From Triatoma infestans (lineage: Eukaryota; Arthropoda; Insecta; Hemiptera; Reduviidae): a DNA stretch of 64,000 nucleotides. The position numbers were made by a program, and so were the translations under genes. Below, one piece after another: positions 1 to 11,441 of this stretch (position 1 is the first letter of the stretch; the number at the start of each line of letters is the position of its first letter). The stretch is taken from the NCBI GenBank assembly GCA_011037195.1, contig JAAEAF010006799.1:186001-250000 (forward strand). Reading direction: 5' to 3'. The notes under the pieces were generated by a model. The model was not told the DNA's origin. It did not search any database and was given only the letters and a program-made list of their open reading frames with translations.

Positions 1-2
1 TA

Positions 3-221
3 TATCGGCGTTTTATAAAAAGTACCGATATAATTAAAATTCTTAAAGAAAACAAACTCCCGATAAGCGGCAACTCAATTGTCTTAAAACAGCGTTCATC
101 AAAAGTGCTAAACAAAATATCTACATATAATATCGATGGGCAGAAAAAAGCCAAAGACGAAGCAATCGCGAACTTATTCAACAGATATAATGTCCCGTTA
201 ACATTAGAAATTTACAAATAA
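3..221 (+). other. Unassigned open frame cut by the left window edge
   Basis: An open frame of 72 codons runs from the window edge to a TAA at 219-221. It has no methionine, so the start would lie outside the window. It is lysine- and asparagine-rich. A second open stretch of about 38 codons in another frame follows from about 230 to 344, which could be a frameshifted continuation or chance. I recognise no domain, and the neighbours are repeats, so this may be the tail of a mobile element or a decayed gene. Confidence 0.3.
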
Positions 222-384
222 TTAATAATTTACCTGTAATCGACGGTTCACGCGATTGTATCATAAATAATTTAATAAATCAGTTGAACAATTATAGTGT
301 TCTATCCGGGTGGGACGACATTCCACTACACGATCTAGGCTGATGTTTGATACTGACATTCTTTTCTATATTTGAAATATGATT

Positions 385-466
385 GTGGCAGACAACTTAA
401 AAGTAAATGCAAAATGTTCTTCACATACTAACACAATATAACAACTTCTTTATCGCACCGTACTGC
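385..466 (+). repeat. 85-bp direct repeat of LINE 3' segment
   Basis: This stretch, starting GTGGCAGACAACTT and ending in CTTCTTTATCGCACC, is nearly identical to 2133-2215 inside the LINE remnant, in the same orientation. Flanking sequence differs, so it is a fragment of the same element family and not a duplication of the larger region. Confidence 0.6.
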
Positions 467-1439
467 CACGGACTATTATGAGAAGACTGTAAGTAGCATT
501 ATATCAATCTCAGGAGTACCATCAGTGTACTCCACCATCAATCCACTCCGCCCAAAAATCTCATTAATCATTGCTGCAGCAATAATTGTATTTTTGTGCA
601 AATACAGAACGAAAATTAACTGAGATAGTTGGCAAGTTAACGGCAATAATCCCTGCTAAATATCAGACAGTACTATAAATAATCGGATTAAACTAATTTT
701 ACTCAAAGTTAATAAGCTAGAATTTCTTTTTTTAATTCTAAAACTAGTGTACAATGACGTACAACTTACCAACTAGCCGACGTAGAACGGCCAGATCTCG
801 GTCAATATGTGGATTGCTGGCCGAATGCATGGCTACACTTGTTACCACATACGAGTACAAACTAAACTACACCCTACTAGTCTGACAATAACACTAAGTC
901 TCAAAGATAAGAAAAAAAAAAAGAAAGAAGCGGTATGACCTTCTCCAATACCAATTCTGGAATGATGATAATAGTATGCCCTTAATGGCCCAACTACTAT
1001 TTGACATGCACACTGACAATTACTAGTAAATGATTCTTTTGTCATCTACTAGAAAACTTTAGTTACTTCTTTCTTCAATATAAAATAATAGAGTACTGAG
1101 AAATTTATAATAAAGTATTTGACCATCAATATTTCTTATTAATCGTATATTCCTCAAATAATGAATTTATCGTACTAGATGACTGATAAATGATTTATTT
1201 TGAAATGCTGTTCTATTTGAATATGTACTAACTCTAGAGGTACTCTGCTCTAATACACAGATATTGACAATAATAATACAGATATAATCTGCTCTAAGTA
1301 AATAATAGAAAAACCGACCTTTCCCCAATTTCGTTTCGATACCATCCATAATCTGAGAATAAGTACAATTGGGTTATTAAAAATTAGCAAATAGATGCTC
1401 TTCTACGTCAGAGAATGGTCCTTCCCACATTTAATAATA

Positions 1440-2403
1440 ATGTGCTTAATCTGGCGCAAGACTAAACCTATATAAATGATGATGGCCATCTAAAGGACCA
1501 ATATACAGAGTACGAACAGAGATATCGGTATTTAGAAATGAACAAATAGACGTTACAAATAGACGCTGCACATATACACCGACGACGATTCTGCTGACAA
1601 AATACGCCAAACTGCTGGATCTGGTGTTTATTGTCAGCATTTTGAATTTAAACGTGCTTTGCAAGAGATAGCTACAATTCCGACCGAGAGCTACGGCGAT
1701 AATGATGGCTCGTCGGACAGCTGTATCAAGGCAAAACAAGAATATCGTAATTTTCATCAACTACAATTCTGTAATTTTTGCTCGTAAGTATTTTGAAAGT
1801 AAAAATAAGATATCCTAAATTTTAGAAGACAATAAAACAGTCAACCTGCTGTGGATTCCAGCCCATTTTGGCATTGTTAGAAATGAAGGTACAGATAAAC
1901 TAGCAAAATAAAAGTTACTTCTCCTTCACCCAAGGAACCGGTTGAATTCCCGACTGCCAGAGCCATAATCCAAAGTAAATAGCAATATGCCGTCGATGCA
2001 TAATTAGGCTACCAGGGAAAAAGTGGAAAGGTATGAGTGACATTTATGCCTATGGCATTTGGTCATATGCTTCCGTATGCTTAGAAGTCAGGATTACTTG
2101 CAATACCATCTCTTTCGTACTGATAACTTCTTTTGTGGCAGACAACTTGAAAGTAAATGCAAAATTTTCTTCACATACTAACACAATATAACAACTTCTT
2201 TATCGCACCCTACTGTGTATTCTCCAACCTGTTCTTTATGCCACCAGCAAAGATGACAGTTGTGCTCTTTACCCTTTATTATGAGACATCTCCGACTCAA
2301 TCGGAGGCAAATTTTTTTTATTTAGCCTACTTGTACTGGGGCTGCTCGCCCGAGAATAACCAAATGGTTAAATGCAGCTTTGGGTAAAAAAAAAAAAAAA
2401 AAA
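1440..2403 (+). mobile_element. LINE 3' remnant with RNase H-like domain and poly(A) tail
   Basis: Degenerate translation shows RNase H pieces in the usual order. YTDDDSADK then GSGVY (about 1570-1640) resembles the first catalytic block of LINE RNase H (YTDGS). WIPAHFGIVRNEGTDKLAK (about 1850-1907) matches the late WVPGHxGIxGNExADxLA block, with G lost from PGH. Frameshifts and a stop straight after show it is dead. The copy ends in an A-run at 2387-2403. An ~85-bp piece near its 3' end (2135-2216) recurs at about 390-465. The I/Jockey-type superfamily is likely; the clade is not assignable by eye. Confidence 0.6.
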
Positions 2404-2710
2404 TCGATGAGCTCCATGAGGAAAACCATGTTGAATAGAATAAGAATGAAGAAATAAGGATAGAGAACGTTAAAAGAGGTCAGTTCAATAAGGCAAACCG
2501 TAAAAAAAATCTGATGTGAAACACTCACACGACTTTCTCTAACCCCCCTAATTCAGTATATATAAAATGGCAACCTTTTTTAAATTTGGTTCGTTTGTCC
2601 TAATATAAAAGATACAAGAGTGGGGACACCAGAGCCAACCTAACATCCGAAATAAGTAAAGATTGATTATATTGTAGAGAGCGCCAATCTCAGAGGATGT
2701 ATTTCGAAAT
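2404..2710. other. Intergenic, TIR-element fragment only
   Basis: No gene seen. At about 2520-2560 there is a short piece matching the 5' end of the abundant TIR element (CACTCACACGACTTTCTCT), after which the sequence diverges. Confidence 0.4.
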
Positions 2711-3842
2711 TGAGTTTTGATGGTTCAGTGGTTTCCTCTTCGCGGCAACGTCATCGACCGTCACTCACTAGCCCCATTCTAAACCATTTGTCATTTATCT
2801 GCCCATACAAGTCTGGAGGCTATTCTAACCCTCAAATGTGTGAGGACTATTCTAACCCTAATAGCGAGAAGCCGGGAAAAGTAAAGTAAGTAAGTATGTT
2901 TCTTCCTCATCCAGGCAACTAATTAAGTTGGTTGTTAAACCCCCTGGAAAGAATTGTGATTATTATTATTATTATTATTATTATTTTTACTCAGTTTAGA
3001 AAACCACTTAATTGCAGTCACTTTTCAAATTACTTTCAATTACAACACTAGGAAAGAGTGAAAAATATAGAATTTCATCAAGAGATAGATTACATCGATT
3101 TTCCTCAAAATCGAAAAAAAAAAATCAAGGATAAAGTCTGAGTGAATAATGATAGGTTGCTTGTAAAAATGATGGTTGACAAAGAAAGACTATGGAAAAA
3201 TTGGCCAGAATGATAATTTTTTTAATAGGCCAGTTGAACTAGTTTTTACTAACCAATCAGCAGTTCCATACATAATAATAGTTTATTTATCGCTTAGTTT
3301 GTCTTATAAGAGATAATAAACTTTTTTCCCCTCCAGTTTTCTTTGTTTATATATTGACAGGGAAACTTCGTACGCTGAAATTACGGCGATAATTTATTAA
3401 ACAATAATTTCTTATGGGAAGACAAAGTTATAGAGACGATAACAAGGTGATTCACCCCACAACATCCCCCCTCCCCCACAATCTCATTTTACACATATTT
3501 CTATTTATCGAGTATCGATCTTTAGGACCTAATTTTAGGATGTATTTCTTTTAACTTGCTCTTATTTCTGGTAAGAGGAAGTATTATGATCGTATAATTT
3601 TCGATGCCGAGTTTTTACTGAAAATTTTCGTTTAGAGGTCCCCTGAGACCCAAAAAGTAGCTTTTAGAATATGATGTGTGTGTGTGTGTGTGTGTGTAGT
3701 ATATATCCGCTGACAGCATAACGCAAAAACATAAAATCCCAGAAGGTTCAAACATTATGACATTATGTTTTGCATATCACCAAGGGATATGGCAGGTACT
3801 TCTGTCAAAATTTCATAACCGAAAGTACCATTTTACTGAATT
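2710..3842 (+). repeat. Left arm of a 1.1-kb inverted repeat
   Basis: This arm is the reverse complement, with substitutions and small indels, of 6845-7987. Shared landmarks include the CCCGGCTTCTCGCTATTAGG-type block, the block around 2990-3340, the TIR-element end with its SACTGGTAAGAGGAAGTA-like border near 3570-3590, a TG microsatellite at about 3673-3698 in this arm only, and the CACCAAGGGAT block near 3780. The outer 840 bp and the inner TIR-element piece are adjacent in both arms, so the pair arose by copying a composite unit. Confidence 0.65.
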
Positions 3843-4068
3843 AATTTTTCCGTTTTTTGCAATTTCCTTCTTGAAAATGGCTCCAATCATTTTCTTTAAA
3901 TTTGCGACATCAACTGCACATGTAAGGAGTGTAATGTGATAACAAGAAGGAGTGATAACAGAAATATATAATTTTTAATTATAAAAATTATAACTAGTGG
4001 TGCCAGCCAGTCGCGGTCAGTGCACGGTCAAAGGACTGCCCGCCAAAGACACCGCTTTCACAAGGGTC

Positions 4069-4266
4069 AACAAATCACTCAAAAGACCGATTACCTGGCT
4101 ACAGTCCTTTGATAACTACCATCACCTGTCGCCACACCTGTTCACCGACGTATTCAAGACCTAGGGTCAACACACGGCAATAAACAAACACTCAAGACCG
4201 ACCACCTGGCTACAGTCCTTTGATAACCGCCAACACCTGTTCAAGACCTAGGATCAACACACGGCA
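4069..4266. repeat. Two-unit tandem repeat of about 100 bp
   Basis: Two head-to-tail units share the CCTGGCTACAGTCCTTTGAT block, a CACCTGTTCA block and TCAAGACCTAGGATCAACAC-like ends. The first unit is slightly longer. Flanking sequence to about 4735 has the look of a long-terminal-repeat-like transcript region, but I found no matching second copy or target duplication, so I do not call an LTR. Confidence 0.55.
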
Positions 4267-4876
4267 AGAGATGTTTGAGTGTGACCCGTAATTACAAGAC
4301 TTGTCAATGTGTGGTGATGGCAATATAAGATGTCTCTCTACAGGAGTGGGGAGCACTATTCTTCAGTATTTCATCAGCGTAACATCAAGATCCTACGAGT
4401 GACATATTCATACACCGGAGCGCGTCCCTATCTAAGTATTTAAACATATATTAATTATCAATCATTATAGTTGGTGCATTCTAGTTACACTTTAAATCAT
4501 TCTAAATTAATTGTAGTTTATCTTTTCAAACGTTTAAATTATTGTTAAAATATACGTATATCTATTTTCGTAAATTCGTAATTCATATTCCGAATAACAA
4601 CTCTCTAAAATCTCTAACTACCAATTATTCATCACATCACAACACCTCACCAAGACATCTGAACCCATTACAACTAGGGATCAGAACATCCAATATCTGA
4701 ACCCATTACAGGAGCTACAACTTTTATTTGTTTGATTGTTGAATTTGAGTTGTCACCGGATAATATAATGGAAGATGCAAACGAAAATATTGAAAAGTAG
4801 AAATAATTTTGGAAAATCTCTTAGTTTTGGAAAATGGAAATATTTATGATTTTTGGAGATTTTAAGTGTAGTTAAG

Positions 4877-5306
4877 CCTGCAGAGGGTATCTGTTGCATG
4901 CAGTTACTTGGGGAGTAGCGACCCCGCAGGTTAGCACAGCTCAGTACTCCATGCACCTCGTCAGAACAGTGCATAATGCTCTTAAAACGACATAAACTCT
5001 ACTCTTTACAGACAAGAACAAACAGAGTACACAAAGTAGGGTCTCCGTCCCTAGTATTTGGATAAACCAAGAGAGAAGGGGTTAGCTCAGTGGTAGCATG
5101 CTGGACTAGCAACACGGAAGTCCCGTATTCGAATCTAGCGTGCTGTCCTTAGATTTTCTCTTCTTAGGAGCCTCTAAAACTCACTATCCGGTGATGGGCA
5201 GTATTGTCTGGCTCGGAGGCCAGCAGTGCACTGAGAGGCTCCGGGGGTAACAATAGTTCTTTCAATACGCACTACAATCTATAAATCCTATAACAATCTA
5301 AAAAAA
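4877..5306 (+). mobile_element. SINE family A, full length with target-site duplication
   Basis: A tRNA-like promoter sits in the middle of the element: box A TAGCTCAGTGG at 5083-5093 and box B TATTCGAATCT at 5126-5136. A conserved tail containing CAGTGCACTGAGAGGCTCC follows, ending in an A-run. The element is flanked by AAGTGTAGTTAAG (4864-4876) and AAGTGTAGTTTAG (5307-5319), 12 of 13 matching. About 200 bp lie between the 5' border and box A, shared with the copy at 9274-9723. Confidence 0.8.
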
Positions 5307-6194
5307 AAGTGTAGTTTAGAGCAGTAAAGTGAAGGAACTGAGGTCAATGCTATTCAAAGACAAAGGGCAGATAAAGTTTTATTGTAACCTGGAATGCGGG
5401 TAACATAGTTTTTTACAACAGTAACACAGTCTTACATATACAGTCGTATTCAGCAGTTCAACCAGTATTACCCCGGATCCATTCTTATTTACACAGTCAT
5501 ACTGTCTACTTCAAGCAATTATCAGAACGTCACTCTGTCCATTTCAACATCAGTGCCAGTAAGTGTTAAGAGAACATTTGAGTTTAAAATCAATTTAGCT
5601 TTAAGAAGATTTAAGTGCAAGAGTTTTGTGTATTTATAAGTTTAGTTCATAAACAAGTGGTGTCCATTTACCTATTTCTTAAAACACATCTCTAACATAC
5701 ATACACTCACACATTTATACAAACATAGATATAGGGCATATGCCATAATCCACAAACATAGATCCAACATCAACCAACAATACTAGCAAGTTTAAACTTG
5801 ATTTTCGTTTTAGATCTTCCACTGGAACGAACAGTAAGTTTTTGGTGAAAAATTGGTCAAACACGAGTACCATCCTAGAATTTTACTAAACAGAAAAAAC
5901 TGGATGGATACCTTTGAATGCGCCGAGGAGTATTGTTTAGATTGAGCACGGGGCATGATTATTTGCTAGCGCTCCTATTTTTAGAATTGGTCTAGAGGAT
6001 ATCTCAATATGCTTGCTGTGTTCACTGGAAGAGATGACTGGGGACCATTTGGGTCTTGCGCAGGGCTCTCTGTGATACAACTGCGTGATCGGGAGTACAA
6101 TAGCGCACATCCGGGAGGTCATGCTTCCACGAAAATTATCGTTTAGAATTGAATCTAGTGTTATATATGATTATAGTTCCAATTCTGCACATGT

Positions 6195-6800
6195 GGCACA
6201 GAGTGTGGAATTTTAAAACGTATATTCATTTGCATTACTCGTTCTAAGTTCGAATATGGTGCTCCTGTGTATAGCTCAGCGCACAAATCACGCCTGAAAC
6301 TACTTGATAAAGTATATAATGAAGGAATAAGGTTGATAATAGGCGCCTTCCACATCAGTCCTCTTTAAAGTCTTTATGTAGAATCTGTGTAGCTGCCATC
6401 TCAGCTAAGAAGAGAACAGCTGATGCTATATTATTTTGCCGGAATAAGGGGGAAGCCAATGCACTATTTGTTTCACAAAATATTCGAAAATAATTCCGAC
6501 AGCAAAAAATGCGGATGCAACCTCTCGGTATGACAGCTGGACTCCTGAGAAGCGCAGGAATTGGAATTTTGTCCAGTAGAAGGGTAGAAGTTTAATACGT
6601 CTTCTTCATGGCTATTACCTCGTGCTTGCGTCCGCAGAGACTTAGCATTGTATAAAAAACATGAGACACCTTCCTTTGTCTATCGACGGAAATTATTAGA
6701 AATTTGTGACAGACACCAATCATTTGTTAGCGTCCATAATAAACGCACTGCGACAGGGATTTGTACAAACTATTATCAAATTATAGGCATTTAAATTTTA
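6195..6800 (+). mobile_element. LINE reverse-transcriptase C-terminal remnant
   Basis: Translation from about 6230 gives ITRSKFEYGAPVYSSAHKS, then LLDKVYNEGIRL and GAFHISPL. This is the conserved stretch just after the reverse transcriptase palm in Jockey/I-type LINEs (RSKLDYGxxVY ... LDxVxNxGIRLxxGAFRTSP). A stop follows at about 6367 and frames shift after that. The domain N-terminal to this is absent, so the copy is 5' truncated. No target duplication was identified. Confidence 0.6.
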
Positions 6801-6844
6801 AATATACATATATATTTGGAGATATCCAAAAATCTGATCAGTAG

Positions 6845-7987
6845 AGTGGTACATTCGGTTGAGGAATTTTGACAGAACTACCGGTCGGATCCCTTGGTGA
6901 TAAGCAAAACATAATGTCAAGTTTGAACTTTCTGCGATTATACGTTTTTGCACTATGCTGTCAAGATAATACTGTACACACCCTCACACCAGACCACTTT
7001 TTCGGACTCATGGGACCTCGAAACGTAAATTTCCAGTAAAAAACTCGATATCGAAAATTATACAATCACAATATTTCCTCTTACCAGAAATAAGAGGAAG
7101 TAAAAGGAAATACATCCTAAAACTAGGACCTAAAGATCGATACTCGATATATAGAAATATGTGTAAAATGAAGTTAGGTTGTGTATGTGAGTTATGTATG
7201 TGCGAATGAAAGCTATGTTGTGGGGTGAATCGCCTTATTATCGCCTCTAGAACTTTGTCTTCCAATAACAAATTATTGTTTAATAAATTATCACCCCAAT
7301 TTCAGCGTCTGAAGTTTCCCTGTCAATATATATACAAAGAAAATTAGAGGGGATAAAGTGTATTTTATGCATGTAAGACAAACTAAGGCGTAAATAAACT
7401 ATTATTATGTATGGAATTGCTCATTGGTTAGTAAAAACTGGTTCAAGGAACGATATACTGGGCTTTTTAAAAAAATTATCATTCTGGCCAATTTTTCCAT
7501 AGCCATTCTTTGTCGACCATCATTTTTACAAGCAACCTATCATTATTCACTGACTTTATCCTTGATTTGTTTTTTATTTGGTTTTGAGGGAAATCGATGT
7601 AATCTATATAAAATTATAGTCTCTACAAGTAATTCTATATTTTCTACGCTTTCCTAGTGTTGTAATTGAAAGTAATTTGAAAAGTGTACCGCAATTGAGG
7701 GGTTTTCTAAACGGAGTAAAAAATAATAATGCCAATTCTTTACAGCGGGCTTAGCAACCAACTTAATTGTTGCCTTGATGAGGAAGAAATATACATACTT
7801 ACTTTACTTTTCCCGGCTTCTCACTATTAGGGTTAGAATAGTCCCGACAGATTTGAGGGATAGAATAGTCTCCAGACTTGAATGGGCAGATAAATGACAA
7901 GTGGTTTAGAATGGGGCTGGTGAGTGATGGTCGATGGCGTTGCATAGAGGAAACTGCTGAACTATCAAAACTCCGAAACGAACTTAG
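6845..7987 (-). repeat. Right arm of the 1.1-kb inverted repeat
   Basis: Reverse-complement partner of 2710-3842, separated from it by about 3 kb. It carries the same TIR-element end (about 6860-7115) joined to the same unrelated block (about 7120-7987). No coding potential beyond short shadows was found. Confidence 0.65.
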
Positions 7988-8981
7988 GGCAAAGGTCGGC
8001 TTACTATATATTTACCTATATTAAGCCAAGTATACTCTCTAGAGGATAATTTAATTACTATTAATTATGGTTATGAGAAAGTGATCTGTTCCCTTCGTTA
8101 ACTTTTCAGATGACATCGTCATCATCTTCTAAGGTTACAAAGATATCAGATTCATTACAATTTATGAACTTCATTTTGCCTCCTTCTGTTTTTATGCGTG
8201 TTTGTAGATGCAGAAGTATATGAAGTACTCAAGTGAGAATATGTAATGGTGAAGTAGAATTTACAATTCTAGTTTGTATACTGCAATTGTACACCAAAGT
8301 AGTTACACAAATCTATAGACCCCTTTGTATATAGTCTTAGTATATGATAGTATAGCTTTGTATTGTTAATACAATTGTGTTAATGTTTTTTTGTTGGGCG
8401 CTTGCTGGCTAATCCACATTTTTCCAGTAGGAGACGTTCGAATGTTTTACAGCAGCTGTAACTGCATCAAGCATAGAAAGTGAATTTTGTGATTTTAAAA
8501 TGCACCAATTTTTAATGCAAAAAATATGTAAAAACAAGAGTGTCATCATTTTCTGTATGGTTTTAGATTTATTTATTAGATCCACGCTCAAAGGCTTGAT
8601 CTATTAAAAGCTAACGATAATTTTGAATTCCTTACAAACATTTGAAAAAACTATTTGAAACGCTGATGTTAAATATAAGAGCTGAGTGCATTAAAATACT
8701 TGGAAATTTAGCACTGCTTCTGTTGGAGTAGAATGCATATAAAAAGTTTAATATCCATCTGTCTTTCAATGCCCGCCGTTTTCAATTAGCGATCATTAAT
8801 CTGTTGAGATCATATAAGGTACACTGCTTTTTTCAAGTTATTTCCTTCTTCAGCCAATAGTCTCATGAATAGTTACAACTTATACGAAACAATAATATTT
8901 TCAAAAAATTGTAGATATAGAATTAAGTCCTAGATGTTGGACGTGTTTGTATAAAGAACGAAATCGTCTATAAAATATGTA

Positions 8982-9019
<38 letters not shown>

Positions 9020-9180
9020 GGGGTGGCAAAACCCTAGCAGTTGGACATCAACTACCCCTGCATGACTATCGTTTCCTGTTTGATTGTTGGAGTTATCAAA
9101 GTAAATGCGAGCAATGCTCATTTAACATGTTAATAGCATGCACATAATCTATTAAACTGCACAAAAGAAAGAAAAATTCT
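7988..9180. other. Intergenic, no gene seen
   Basis: AT-rich sequence with a TG/CA microsatellite at about 8981-9012. Only short chance frames were seen and no repeat family recognised. Confidence 0.5.
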
Positions 9181-9184
9181 TTTT

Positions 9185-10335
9185 ATCCCTTGAGCAAAAA
9201 CATTATTGCACGGGTGCCTTCCTGGACGTTACGCAAACATTCAATTGAGCCTGGCATCTGGGCTTGATATAGAGATGTAGATTGTTGCGGGGGATTATCG
9301 CACTGCGACTTGAAAGATCTATTGTGCCCCGGAGCCTTCTCAGTGCACTGCTGGCCCCAAGTTAGTGTTTACTAGCTACAGACAACACTGGTCTTTTTCG
9401 TACAGTGAATTTAGAGGCTCCTAGGAAGAAAAATTCTAAGGGCAGCGTGCTGGATTCGAACCCGGGACCTCTGCGTTGCTAGTCCAGCGTGCCACCACTG
9501 AGCTTAATCCCTTCCTTTTCCCTTGGCTTATGCCAGTTAACTAGGGACGGAGAACCTAGTTTGTGTACTGTGTTTGTCCTTGTCTGTAAAGTGTAGAGTG
9601 TATGTAGTTTAAGTGTATTGTGTACTGTTCTGACGAAATACATGGAGTAGTGAGCTGTGGTAACCCGTGGGGTCGCTACTCCCCAAGTAACTGCATGCAA
9701 CAGATACCCCTTGCGGTCAAGGGGGGCTTGATATAGAAGCTGAGCGGTACCATACCGTTTCTTATCGTTACAGATCATCCTTCTCCAGTTTCTATCCTAT
9801 ACCTCATGGTGTTCTCCAAGGAAGAATGTTTGCATCTGTTCTTTAATTTATTTATACAGATGATAGGCCCAATACTAGTCTCTACAATTCGCGGATGACT
9901 CTGCCATTCTCGAACACACAAAGACTCGAAATCTTGAAAAGAGCAAAACTGTTTCTTTCACTCTCCGACGAAACACTACTGTTCCAGTTTATTAGGACAG
10001 TGCCGCCTTACCACCAGTTTCTTAGGTTCGCTACCTAGGACCATATTGGATCGAGAAACCTCTTATCTGGAAACCACAAACCAGACTTAAACGACTGGCA
10101 TTACTTCAACGTTACAAAAATGCTGTTAATCGACAAACGGACTAACTTAACTCTTACGAACAAACTGCCAATTTTCAAAGAAATACTTAAATCTATTTGG
10201 ACATGCTGTATAGAACTGTGGTGTTCAACCAAACGAACTAACTATTATCGTATCCAAACCAAACGAAAATCCTCCATAAAATCGTTTCAGCCATACAATC
10301 CATATAGATTTAAATATATCTTACGTCCGTGAAGC
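9185..10335 (+). mobile_element. Jockey-type LINE reverse-transcriptase remnant, interrupted by a SINE
   Basis: Upstream of the SINE the frame reads GAFLDVTQTFN (about 9210-9242), equivalent to reverse transcriptase motif A (FLDVxxAFD). Downstream, beyond 9738, come a motif-B-like HGVLQGRMFASVL and, from about 10137, TNLTLTNKLPIFKEIL and IWTCCIELWCSTKRTN. The last matches the Jockey block NKLxIFKxILKPIWTYGIELWGSxKxSN. Stops and frameshifts make it a pseudogene. The catalytic ADD motif is not readable. Limits are approximate; the copy is truncated at both ends. Confidence 0.65.
9274..9723 (-). mobile_element. SINE family A inserted in a LINE, 14-bp target duplication
   Basis: Same structure as the element at 4877-5306 on the opposite strand: a 5' module of about 200 bp, a tRNA-like head with box B GGTTCGAATCC near 9450, and a conserved tail. 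Perfect flanking duplication GGGCTTGATATAGA at 9260-9273 and 9724-9737 sets the borders. The insertion splits the LINE reading just after motif A. Confidence 0.85.
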
Positions 10336-11234
10336 AATATTATTCCGAAGTAACAAATTTCATCTCGAAAACTAAAACGTCAGATCTATTTAATTCATTA
10401 CATATGGAGTTTCATTACTGAGTGATTCCATTCCGGTTTTGGTTTGTCCATAATGATCAAATTTACTATTGTTATGCTGTAATAGGTGTAAATATCATTA
10501 AAAAAAATCTTGTTGTTAGGGTAAAATATCCACAGGATCGTCAAGCTTCCTAAAAAAGGGTTAGTCCATGCTATAAGGGAGATTAAGATCCTAGGATTCA
10601 AGATATTCAATCTATATGAACGTCTAAGAATGGACAAGCTTAGTCCAATTATTTACTTAGAACAGTAATTAAAGAATCGGGAAATAGCTAGTAGAGCTAA
10701 AACAGTAAAGATAAAGATTAGTAAATAATCGTTAATATTACCAGTGTCTAAACATATCCCCATGTTTGTCCTTAGCACATTAGATTCAACCAATATCCAG
10801 CCACATGTCTGTTAATATTTACAATGTAAATAACTACACCGAACTCTTCACTGGTAACACTGTTTACATGTTTCCAATACTGGCGTGCCAGCCAACTGAC
10901 AACACAACACTGGCAATTGGAAAACACAAAACTGTCAGCCCGCCCGCGCCACAACTGTTTTCTTACTTCTGCGCAAACTCTTCTTCCTCATCCTTAAAAT
11001 AAATAAAAAACACTTTATTTACTTTGTGGCAGAAATGTTTACTCTATATGCGAACTTTTAACAAAAAACCGGTTTATCTATGGTAAATAATGAAAAATAA
11101 TATTTTTATCGAGAGAAATATCGATGTCTTTTTTAATGCAACAAACAAATGGTTTAATATTTTTTTCATGAAGTAATTGTATGACGTAAAAATTATTGTG
11201 AAAAATTTTAATCATGTTAATTAGTCAGAGATAT
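10336..11234. other. Intergenic, no gene seen
   Basis: AT-rich sequence without recognisable coding domains. The first 300 bp may be LINE 3' sequence continuing from the remnant to the left, but no motif supports this. Confidence 0.4.
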
Positions 11235-11245
11235 GAGAATTATTT

Positions 11246-11430
11246 TGCAGCTGTGCTACCCTTAGATTTTTTTTTCCTAGGAGCCTCTTCAGCTCACTGT
11301 CCGTGATGGACAGTGTTGTCTGTAACGAGAGTACACTGTCCGGAGGCCGGTAGTGTACTGAGAAGGCTTCGGGCGCCAATGACCACAGATGTTGACGCGC
11401 CTTAAATTAAAAAAAAAAAAGCAAAAAAAA
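11246..11430 (+). mobile_element. SINE family A, 5'-truncated, with target-site duplication
   Basis: Only the tail is present (CTTAGATTTT, TCCTAGGAGCCTCTTCAGCT, then the GTGTACTGAGAAGGCTTCGG block). It ends in an A-rich tract. GAGAATTATTT at 11235-11245 and 11431-11441 flanks it perfectly, so 5' truncation happened during retrotransposition. Confidence 0.75.
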
Positions 11431-11441
11431 GAGAATTATTT

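Noticed and set aside
4000..4735. Possible solo LTR
   Set aside because: No paired ends of TG...CA type with a target duplication could be found; only the internal tandem repeat is supported.
5078..5140. Possible tRNA gene
   Set aside because: Boxes A and B are present but the cloverleaf arms are not complete, and the same unit recurs within SINEs with tails and target duplications.
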